Below, piece after piece: positions 6,286-12,571 of a stretch of DNA of 15,875 bases. The translations under genes were made by a program, and so were the position numbers. Source of the stretch: Methylophilaceae bacterium (GTDB taxonomy: Bacteria > Pseudomonadota > Gammaproteobacteria > Burkholderiales > Methylophilaceae); assembly GCA_025362115.1 (NCBI GenBank), contig JANYIK010000007.1, forward strand, positions 1-15,875, written 5' to 3'. The notes beneath the pieces were generated by a model, which worked only from the letters and a program-made list of their open reading frames with translations, ran no database searches and had not been told where the DNA came from. The stretch's first letter is position 1. Each line of letters starts with the position of its first letter.

Positions 6286-6353
6286 ATCGTACTATCTCTT
6301 GAAACTTATTTGTCAGCCCCCAATCTTAGTAATCAATCAATGATGGAGTCCGC

Positions 6354-6869
6354 ATGAAAGCTATTGAACTGATTTTAGAAAAATTCCTGTTTGCCAGCCG
6401 TTGGTTGCTAGCCCCTTTTTACCTGGGTTTAGTGGGCTCGGTGGCAGTGTTGCTGTGGTATTTTTGCATTGAGTTTTCACACTTGATCCATATGGTGATG
6501 GGCAGCGAAGGCGGTGTGGTGGTTGGCGTACTGTCTTTGGTGGATCTGGTGCTGGTGGCCAACCTGATGTTTATTATCATCTTTGCCGGATATGAAAATT
6601 TCGTTTCCAAAATTGATACCGGCGACCATGAAGACCGTCCTGACTGGATGGGACACGTAGATTTTGCTGATCTGAAAATGAAGCTGATAAGCTCGATTAT
6701 TGCGATTTCTGGTATCGAGTTGCTGAAGGCTTTTGTCAACGTGGCGACACTTACCGACCATGACCTATGGTGGAAAGTGGGCATCCACGTCACCTTTTTA
6801 TTCTCAGGTTTGTGTTTTGCCGTCATGGATAAGCTGGGCGGTGATAAGAAGCACGGAGCTGGTAGTTAG
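6354..6869 (+). CDS. YqhA/UPF0114 family inner-membrane protein
   Basis: 171 residues with about four hydrophobic segments: roughly 13-38 (SRWLLAPFYLGLVGSVAVLL), 53-80 (VVVGVLSLVDLVLVANLMFI), 109-128 (KLISSIIAISGIELLKAF) and 139-158. The N-terminal LEKFLFASRWLLAPFYLGL and the SLVDLVLVANLMFIIIFAGYENFVS stretch are diagnostic of the UPF0114 (TIGR00645) family, distantly related to ion-channel-like proteins; no firm function is known. GGAG at 6345-6348 before the ATG supports the start. The stop is 23 bp before htpX in the same direction, so the two probably form an operon. The pairing with a membrane-stress protease hints at a membrane role, but that is inference. Confidence 0.87.
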   Translation: MKAIELILEKFLFASRWLLAPFYLGLVGSVAVLLWYFCIEFSHLIHMVMGSEGGVVVGVLSLVDLVLVANLMFIIIFAGYENFVSKIDTGDHEDRPDWMGHVDFADLKMKLISSIIAISGIELLKAFVNVATLTDHDLWWKVGIHVTFLFSGLCFAVMDKLGGDKKHGAGS

Positions 6870-6892
6870 TTTTTATTGGGAAGGAAACCACA

Positions 6893-7765
6893 ATGAAACG
6901 TATTTTTCTATTTTTACTCACCAACCTCGCCATTGTCGCGGTGCTTTCGGTCACCATGCGCTTGCTGGGCGTAGAGCCTTACCTCAACGCTAATGGCTTG
7001 AACTTGAATGCACTGTTCACTTTCGCCCTCGTGATGGGTATGGGCGGCTCGTTCATCTCGCTGATGCTGTCCAAATGGATGGCCAAGATGTCGGTGGGTG
7101 CAGTGGTGATAGAGACACCCAGCGATCCCACGGAAAGATGGCTGGTGGATACCGTGGCGCGTCAGGCCAAGCAAGCGGGCATCGGCATGCCGGAAGTGGC
7201 GATCTTCGAGACTGGCGATGTCAACGCCTTTGCTACTGGCATGAACAGAGACAACGCGCTGGTGGCGGTTTCAACAGGGTTGTTGCAGTCCATGTCACGC
7301 CAAGAAGCCGAGGCCGTATTGGGACATGAAATTACCCACGTGGCGAATGGCGACATGGTGACGCTGGCGCTGATACAGGGCGTGGTGAATACCTTTGTGA
7401 TGTTCCTGTCGCGTGTCATCGGCTATACCGTGGATAAGGTGGTATTCAAGACCGAGCGTGGTACCGGACCGGCTTTCTTTATCACCATGATTATTTCTGA
7501 ATTGGTGCTGGGCATACTGGCTTCTATCATCGTCATGTGGTTCTCGCGTCAACGCGAATTCCGCGCCGACCGTGGCGGGGCAACGCTTTCCAGCAAGCAG
7601 AATATGATTTCCGCACTTGAGCGTTTGCAAGCGGTACATACGGCTCCTTTACCGGAAAGAATGGCGGCGTTTGGGATTAGTGGCGGAAATAGCGGTTTGA
7701 TGCGCCTGTTTATGACCCACCCCCCGTTGGAGGAGCGTATTGCTGCACTGAAAGCAACGCAGTGA
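6893..7765 (+). CDS. htpX: HtpX, inner-membrane M48 zinc metalloprotease
   Basis: 290 residues, standard for HtpX. It degrades misfolded or damaged inner-membrane proteins on the cytoplasmic side. The zinc site is intact: HEITH with H145, E146 and H149, and the third ligand E222 in RQREFRAD (220-226). Two N-terminal membrane helices (about 4-23 and 37-58) and two after the active site (about 157-176 and 193-216) follow the family topology. The segment VAIFETGDVNAFATGMNRDN (102-121) is typical. AAGGAAA ahead of the ATG is a good ribosome binding site. In the same direction as the YqhA-like gene, 23 bp before it, and followed by a 279-bp gap. Confidence 0.96.
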   Translation: MKRIFLFLLTNLAIVAVLSVTMRLLGVEPYLNANGLNLNALFTFALVMGMGGSFISLMLSKWMAKMSVGAVVIETPSDPTERWLVDTVARQAKQAGIGMPEVAIFETGDVNAFATGMNRDNALVAVSTGLLQSMSRQEAEAVLGHEITHVANGDMVTLALIQGVVNTFVMFLSRVIGYTVDKVVFKTERGTGPAFFITMIISELVLGILASIIVMWFSRQREFRADRGGATLSSKQNMISALERLQAVHTAPLPERMAAFGISGGNSGLMRLFMTHPPLEERIAALKATQ

Positions 7766-7980
7766 TGCATTAATGGAAACTTGGTTTGCACAAGGCTGGA
7801 GTGGGTGCTAGTTTGCAAAGTGAGAAATTTATAGTCTGGAAGGATGGGGTACGTTATTTCACTTTGATTTTTGTGGGCGTAAAGCTGGGAGTTTCATACT
7901 GGTATCATGTGCCAGTGTTAATGTCTCTTTAGCTTTATTGCATTAATTCTAGCCATTTCCATAGTGGCCAGTATTAAATC
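7766..7980. other. Intergenic region htpX-ppa, no gene seen
   Basis: Within the 279-bp gap between htpX and ppa, this part shows no plausible reading frame, RNA gene or clear terminator. The only structure noticed is a weak dyad, ACTGG (7898-7902) with CCAGT (7912-7916). The last part of the gap holds the ppa promoter and its palindrome. Confidence 0.5.
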
Positions 7981-8020
7981 GGCTAATCAGGGATTGAAGC
8001 AAAATCCCTTATAATTAGCC
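7981..8020 (+). promoter_or_regulatory. Palindrome overlapping a TATAAT box upstream of ppa
   Basis: Two nested pairs of arms form a long interrupted dyad: GGCTAAT (7981-7987) with ATTAGCC (8014-8020), and inside it AGGGATT (7989-7995) with AATCCCT (8003-8009), loop GAAGCAA. A perfect TATAAT (-10) lies at 8010-8015, within the right side, putting the transcription start near 8022 and leaving a leader of only about 23 nt. No good -35 box is present at 17 bp. The dyad is therefore more likely a DNA operator over the promoter than an RNA leader, but a start further upstream would place it in the mRNA. Confidence 0.5.
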
Positions 8021-8044
8021 AAATTAAATAATTTAGGATCCATC

Positions 8045-8593
8045 ATGGCGTTAAAAGACGTACCTAGCGGTAAAAACCTTCCCGATGACTTCAATGTCAT
8101 CATCGAAATCCCCATGCAGGGCGATCCTGTCAAATATGAAGTGGACAAAGAAAGCGGCGCAATTTTTGTGGATCGCTTCATGGGGACAGCCATGCAGTAC
8201 CCCTGCAACTATGGCTACATTCCGCATACCCTCTCTGACGACGGCGACCCTGCTGACGTGCTGGTAATTACACCTGTGCCTTTGCTGCCCGGCGTAGTGG
8301 TAAGCTGCCGTCCATTAGGGATGCTGAAAATGACTGATGAGGCTGGCGGGGATGCCAAGCTGTTGGCGGTACCGGTGGATAAGGTGTGCGGTTTGTATAA
8401 ACACCTTAAAACCTATGAGGATGTCTCCGAATGGCGCTTGAACATGATTGCCCACTTTTTTGAACATTACAAGGATCTAGACAAGGGTAAGTGGGTCAAG
8501 ATTGACGGCTGGGTAGGCATAGAAGAAGCCAGAGCGGAAATCCTTGCCAGCGTAGAACGATTCAATAACACCGCAGAAAAACCTGCGTTCTAA
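8045..8593 (+). CDS. ppa: Soluble inorganic pyrophosphatase (family I)
   Basis: 182 residues, standard for bacterial family I PPase (about 175-180). Hydrolyses PPi to two phosphates in the cytoplasm with Mg2+, driving biosynthesis forward. Active-site residues are present: E21 (IEIP), K30 (VKYEVDK), R44 (VDRF), Y56 (CNYGYIP), the signature DGDPADVLV with D66, D68 and D71, then D98 and D103-type acidic residues and the late K/Y helix region. The ATG at 8045 gives the family N-terminus; the upstream AGGATCC acts as a Shine-Dalgarno. It is followed after 142 bp by the membrane pyrophosphatase, so both PPi-consuming enzymes are neighbours. The gene appears to have its own promoter. Confidence 0.97.
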   Translation: MALKDVPSGKNLPDDFNVIIEIPMQGDPVKYEVDKESGAIFVDRFMGTAMQYPCNYGYIPHTLSDDGDPADVLVITPVPLLPGVVVSCRPLGMLKMTDEAGGDAKLLAVPVDKVCGLYKHLKTYEDVSEWRLNMIAHFFEHYKDLDKGKWVKIDGWVGIEEARAEILASVERFNNTAEKPAF

Positions 8594-8735
8594 CTCTCCA
8601 TATTTATAAAGCATATTGAAAATTAGGCTTTTGCATCTCGCTCACTTCCTTTAAGATACGGGCGGGCGTTTTGTTGCCGCCATTCCAGCCTTGTTATTAA
8701 AAGGCGATTCACGATGTTTAGGGGAGAAATTCATA

Positions 8736-10784
8736 ATGTCGCAAAGTTTGATGTTTGCTTTGGCTTGTGCGGTACTCGCATTGGTCTACGGTGCTGTAAC
8801 AATCAAATGGGTGCTGGCACAGCCCACTGGTAACGACAGGATGCGCGAAATCGCAGCTGCGATTCAAGAAGGCGCTTCTGCCTATCTCAACCGCCAGTAC
8901 ACCGCAATTGGTATCGTTGGTGTGATTTTGTTTATAGCTATTTGGCTAGCTTTAGGCATGTTGACTGCCGTTGGATTCGCTTTGGGCGCTTTGCTGTCAG
9001 CCGCCGCCGGCTACATCGGCATGAACATTTCGGTGCGCTCCAATCTGCGTACCGCACAAGCCGCGCATGGTGGTATCAACGCCGCGCTGCAAGTAGCATT
9101 CCGTGGCGGTGCCATCACCGGCATGTTGGTGGTTGGCCTAGGGCTGCTGGGTGTCGCTGGCTACTATGCATTCTTGCTGAATATGGCTAATGGCGGCGAA
9201 GTCGCTACCGGGCCGTTGGTGGGCTTGGCTTTCGGTAGTTCACTGATTTCCATATTCGCGCGTTTGGGTGGTGGCATTTTCACCAAAGGCGCAGACGTGG
9301 GTGCTGACTTGGTGGGTAAGGTTGAAGCTGGCATTCCGGAAGATGATCCACGTAACCCAGCGGTGATTGCCGACAACGTCGGTGACAACGTGGGCGACTG
9401 CGCAGGTATGGCGGCGGACTTGTTTGAAACTTATGCTGTGACCATCATCGCTACCATGTTGCTGGGCGGTTTGTTGATGCCGCACGCAGCTAATGCGATG
9501 ACTTTCCCGTTGGTGCTTGGCGGTATTTCTATCGTCGCTTCCATCATCAGCACCTATTTCGTTAAGGCACGTGAGGGCGGCAAGATCATGAACGCGCTGT
9601 ATCGCGGCTTGATGGTGGCTGGTGGTTTGTCCGCTATCGCCTTCTACTTCGTTACGAGGCAGATGATGGGCGACGCTGAAATCGCTGACCTAGCGCTTTC
9701 TACCGGTATCTCCATGACTTCGATGGATATTTACTTGGCGGCGCTCATCGGCTTGGCGGTCACCGCTGCCATGGTGGTGATTACCGAGTACTACACCGCC
9801 ACTGAATACGCTCCGGTACAGCATGTAGCGCAGGCTTCAACCACCGGACACGCTACCAACATGATTGCAGGTTTGGGAATCTCGATGAAGTCCACCGCCG
9901 CACCAGTGCTGGTCATCTGCTTAGGCATCTTGGGGGCACACCATCTGGCTGGTTTGTATGGTATCGCGATTGCAGCTACTGCCATGTTGTCCATGGCCGG
10001 CATCATTGTGGCATTGGATGCTTATGGACCTATCACCGACAACGCTGGCGGTATCGCTGAAATGGCGCAATTGCCACCAGAGATTCGCAACATCACCGAC
10101 CCGCTGGACGCGGTAGGCAACACCACCAAGGCCGTGACCAAAGGTTATGCCATTGGCTCTGCTGGTTTGGCTGCACTGGTATTGTTTGCTGACTTCACCC
10201 ATGCATTGGGCATCCACAGTGGTAGCGAAACGACCTTTGACTTGTCCAACCACATGGTGATTGTCGGCCTGTTTATTGGCGGCATGATTCCTTACCTGTT
10301 TGGCGCAATGGCGATGGAAGCAGTAGGCCGTGCAGCCGCATCGGTGGTGGTAGAAGTGCGTCGTCAGTTCAAAGAAATTCCCGGCATTATGGAAGGTACC
10401 GCGAAACCGGACTACTCCCGTGCTGTGGACATGCTGACCAAAGCCGCCATCAAGGAAATGATCGTTCCTTCCTTGCTGCCAGTGCTGGCTCCAATCCTGG
10501 TCGGCAAGCTGCTGGGCGCACAAGCACTGGGTGGTATGCTGATTGGTACGATTGTGACTGGCCTGTTTGTCGCTATTTCTATGACCACCGGTGGTGGTGC
10601 GTGGGATAACGCCAAGAAGTACATCGAAGACGGCCATTTTGGTGGCAAGGGTTCTGATGCACACAAGGCCGCCGTGACTGGTGACACTGTAGGCGACCCT
10701 TACAAAGACACCGCTGGTCCTGCGATCAACCCGTTGATCAAGATCATCAACATTGTAGCGTTGCTGATTATTCCAATCTTGTAA
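8736..10784 (+). CDS. hppA: Membrane-bound proton-translocating pyrophosphatase, K+-independent type
   Basis: 682 residues with about 16 hydrophobic segments, the normal size. It couples PPi hydrolysis to proton pumping across the inner membrane. The PPi/Mg site is intact: KGADVGADLVGKVEAGIPED (184-203), DDPRNPAVIADNVGDNVGD (203-221), and near the C-terminus GGGAWDNAKKYIEDG (619-633) and GDTVGDPYKDTAGPAINP (649-666). In GNTTKAVTKG (461-470), K465 and T468 occupy the positions that distinguish K+-independent H+-pumps; K+-dependent enzymes have Ala at the first. The start is ATG 8736 with GGGGAG at 8721-8726; the in-frame TTG at 8691 would add 15 residues without a ribosome binding site. Ends at a strong terminator. 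Confidence 0.97.
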   Translation: MSQSLMFALACAVLALVYGAVTIKWVLAQPTGNDRMREIAAAIQEGASAYLNRQYTAIGIVGVILFIAIWLALGMLTAVGFALGALLSAAAGYIGMNISVRSNLRTAQAAHGGINAALQVAFRGGAITGMLVVGLGLLGVAGYYAFLLNMANGGEVATGPLVGLAFGSSLISIFARLGGGIFTKGADVGADLVGKVEAGIPEDDPRNPAVIADNVGDNVGDCAGMAADLFETYAVTIIATMLLGGLLMPHAANAMTFPLVLGGISIVASIISTYFVKAREGGKIMNALYRGLMVAGGLSAIAFYFVTRQMMGDAEIADLALSTGISMTSMDIYLAALIGLAVTAAMVVITEYYTATEYAPVQHVAQASTTGHATNMIAGLGISMKSTAAPVLVICLGILGAHHLAGLYGIAIAATAMLSMAGIIVALDAYGPITDNAGGIAEMAQLPPEIRNITDPLDAVGNTTKAVTKGYAIGSAGLAALVLFADFTHALGIHSGSETTFDLSNHMVIVGLFIGGMIPYLFGAMAMEAVGRAAASVVVEVRRQFKEIPGIMEGTAKPDYSRAVDMLTKAAIKEMIVPSLLPVLAPILVGKLLGAQALGGMLIGTIVTGLFVAISMTTGGGAWDNAKKYIEDGHFGGKGSDAHKAAVTGDTVGDPYKDTAGPAINPLIKIINIVALLIIPIL

Positions 10785-10835
10785 TGTACTAGGTCTCCTT
10801 CCTTGCTTTCTTGTTTTTTCTGGGAAGGCAGACAA

Positions 10836-10868
10836 TAAAAAGCCCGCTGTTTTAGCGGGCTTTTTTTA
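10836..10868. terminator. Bidirectional rho-independent terminator between hppA and the thioesterase
   Basis: AGCCCGCT (10841-10848), loop GTTTT, AGCGGGCT (10854-10861) form a perfect 8-bp GC-rich stem. Seven T residues follow on the right and a run of A residues precedes it, so it works for rightward hppA and leftward thioesterase transcripts. The thioesterase stop codon (10866-10868) overlaps the T-run, an unusually tight arrangement. Confidence 0.93.
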
Positions 10869-11270
10869 TAACTGGTTTCTCTTTCTTGCGCCTTGTTCTA
10901 ACCGCTCTACATCCACAACCGCCCGTGTATGTTCCCCTTTTCCTATCACGCCACCCACATCGCTGGCTTCAATGGTGAATTTGTAGAGTTTGCCTTCCAT
11001 GCCCACAAAGGTGGCGCTCGCTATGACTGCCGTGTCGAGTGGTGTTGCTGCCAGATGCGTGATATTAACGTCTACGCCGACAGACAATTGCCCGGTTTGC
11101 AGCACAGGATGCATCACGCGCGATGCCGCAATCTCCATCAACGCAATCATGCGCGAGGTAGAAAATACTTGTGGGTAGTGATCTTGCGGTTCTAGTGCGA
11201 GTGCGCTGGCTAGATCGTTTTCTGCGGTGGTGAGTGTGGCCGTTGCAGTAGTGTTGATCTCTAGCATCAT
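10866..11270 (-). CDS. FlK-like hot-dog fold acyl-CoA thioesterase
   Basis: 134 residues from ATG 11270. It resembles the fluoroacetyl-CoA thioesterase FlK family: a triad T38, E46 and H72 has exactly the spacing of FlK Thr42/Glu50/His76 (8 and 26), in FSTSRMIALMEIAA and ITHLAATP. The pattern PQVFSTSRMIALMEIA, SVGVDVNITHLAATP and IGKGEHTRAVVDVERL is that of these proteins, which are common and mostly uncharacterised; it probably hydrolyses a short or branched acyl-CoA. The start codon shares one base with the cydX stop (TGATG), so it is the last, translationally coupled gene of the cyd operon; a further ATG lies one codon later and a TTG precedes. True substrate unknown; fluoroacetate is unlikely. 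Confidence 0.82.
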   Translation of the reverse strand: MMLEINTTATATLTTAENDLASALALEPQDHYPQVFSTSRMIALMEIAASRVMHPVLQTGQLSVGVDVNITHLAATPLDTAVIASATFVGMEGKLYKFTIEASDVGGVIGKGEHTRAVVDVERLEQGARKRNQL

Positions 11271-11377
11271 CAATTATCCTGATCTTCAAAAGGTTGCTCA
11301 GCCTCTAGCCACATGACGTTGATGATGCCAAACGCCAGCGCCAACCCTACGCCCAAAATCCATGCGAAATACCACAT
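11270..11377 (-). CDS. cydX: CydX, small subunit of cytochrome bd-I oxidase
   Basis: A 35-residue protein beginning MWYFAWILGVGLALAFGI, with one membrane helix (about 3-23) and an acidic tail ending in EDQDN. The MWYFAWILG start and the conserved Glu-rich end of the helix (WLEAEQ) are diagnostic of CydX/CbdX, needed for stability and activity of bd-I. It starts after cydB with 9 bp between, and its AGGAGA Shine-Dalgarno overlaps the cydB TAG. Its TGA overlaps the ATG of the thioesterase. It is below usual ORF length cut-offs and easily missed, but sequence and position agree strongly. Confidence 0.94.
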   Translation of the reverse strand: MWYFAWILGVGLALAFGIINVMWLEAEQPFEDQDN

Positions 11378-11386
11378 TGTTTTCTC

Positions 11387-12529
11387 CTAGTACGCCGTAT
11401 GCGTGTTGTCCTTGATGCTCTGGATGGTGACTTTGCCGCGCATCACGCGGTACACCCAAGCGGTGTAGACCATGATCAGTGGCAAGAAAATGATCGCCAC
11501 CACAAACATGATGCCCAGTGTTTTATGGCTGGAAGCCGCATCCCATAGCGTCAGACTGCTTGCGGGGTCAGTACTGGAAGGCATGACGAAGGGAAACATA
11601 CTGCAACCGGCAGTGAGGATAATGCCCGCGATGGCTGTGGAGCTGAGCAGAAAAGCCAATTTTTCGTGTTTTTTGTTGGCTGACCACAAAGCTAGTGCAA
11701 TGCCCACAAAGCCGGTCAACGGCGCTAACAGCATCCAAGGGGTGGTGCGGTAGTTGGTCATCCATGCGCCAGCGACTTTTTCTACGGTTTTATGGAGCGG
11801 GTTGAGCGCGGCGTTCAAGTCTTGTGTGGAGGTGATGACGTAGCCGTCTATACCAAACGCTACCCAGATACCCGCCAACGCAAAGGTAGCCGCACAAATA
11901 ACGCCCGCAGCCACAGCGGCTTGGGATGCGCGTTTTTGCACTTCACCATCGGTGCGGAGTTGCAAATAAATCGCACCGTGCATCATCAGCATGGACAGAC
12001 TCACCACGCCGCATAGCAAAGCGAATGGGTTGAGCAATTGCCAGAAGCTGCCGGTATAGAAGGAACGCAGAGTTTCGTCATAATGGAACGGCAGGCCGAT
12101 GAGCAGGTTGCCAAAAGCTACGCCAAATATGGTCGCGGGGATTGCACCACCTGCAAACAAACCCCAATCCCAAGCGTTGCGCCAGCGTGGATCGGCCAAT
12201 TTGCTGCGGTAATCAAAACCAACCGGGCGAAAGAACAGGGCGAACAACACTAATAGCAAGGCGATATACAGGCCGGAGAAGGCTGCAGCATAGGCTAACG
12301 GCCACGCGGCAAAAATGGCTCCAGCAGCGGTGATTAGCCAGGTTTGGTTGCCTTCCCAAGTCGGGCCAACAGAATTGATGATAACTCGGCGCTCGTCGTC
12401 GGTTTTGCCCAGGAACGGCAGCCACGCAGTCACGCCCATGTCGAAGCCGTCCATGATGGCGAAGCCGATGAGGAGGAAGCCGATGAATGCCCACCAGATG
12501 AGTTTCAGGGTTACGTAATCGAAAATCAT
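11387..12529 (-). CDS. cydB: Cytochrome bd ubiquinol oxidase subunit II
   Basis: 380 residues with nine or so hydrophobic segments; E. coli CydB has 379. It is the partner subunit of CydA in the quinol oxidase that reduces O2 to water at low oxygen. N-terminal LIWWAFIGFLLIGFAIMDGFDMGV (about 10-33), GPTWEGNQTWLITAAGAIFA (about 55-74) and FRPVGFDYRSK (about 100-110) are conserved; the C-terminus has LWDAASSHKTLGIMFVVAII. Start ATG at 12529 matches the family. Its Shine-Dalgarno-like GAGGGG (12541-12536) lies in the tail of a repeat copy that also covers the cydA stop. Fifteen bases separate cydA and cydB coding regions. Bd-I type rather than cyanide-insensitive oxidase type is supported by the presence of CydX and the long CydA Q-loop. 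Confidence 0.97.
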   Translation of the reverse strand: MIFDYVTLKLIWWAFIGFLLIGFAIMDGFDMGVTAWLPFLGKTDDERRVIINSVGPTWEGNQTWLITAAGAIFAAWPLAYAAAFSGLYIALLLVLFALFFRPVGFDYRSKLADPRWRNAWDWGLFAGGAIPATIFGVAFGNLLIGLPFHYDETLRSFYTGSFWQLLNPFALLCGVVSLSMLMMHGAIYLQLRTDGEVQKRASQAAVAAGVICAATFALAGIWVAFGIDGYVITSTQDLNAALNPLHKTVEKVAGAWMTNYRTTPWMLLAPLTGFVGIALALWSANKKHEKLAFLLSSTAIAGIILTAGCSMFPFVMPSSTDPASSLTLWDAASSHKTLGIMFVVAIIFLPLIMVYTAWVYRVMRGKVTIQSIKDNTHTAY

Positions 12530-12534
12530 GCCAT

Positions 12535-12571
12535 TCCCCTCACCCTAGCCCTCTCCCGCAAGGTGAGAGGG
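12535..12571 (-). repeat. GC-rich palindromic repeat, copy 3 (cydA-cydB junction)
   Basis: CCCTCTC (12549-12555) pairs with GAGAGGG (12565-12571), then a tail reading GGCTAGGGTGAGGGGAA on the minus strand. Hairpin and tail match the layout of the two copies between cbbS and cbbX. It encodes the last eight CydA residues (PSHLAGEG, 521-528) and its stop, and the tail provides the cydB ribosome binding site. Confidence 0.72.

Noticed and set aside
8691..8735. TTG start of hppA at 8691
   Set aside because: No ribosome binding site, while GGGGAG sits at good distance from ATG 8736 and that start fits the first membrane helix.
9921..10835. Long antisense open frame of 304 residues over hppA
   Set aside because: It lies opposite hppA and its His/Gln/Cys-rich product resembles no known family; it is a by-product of hppA codon use.
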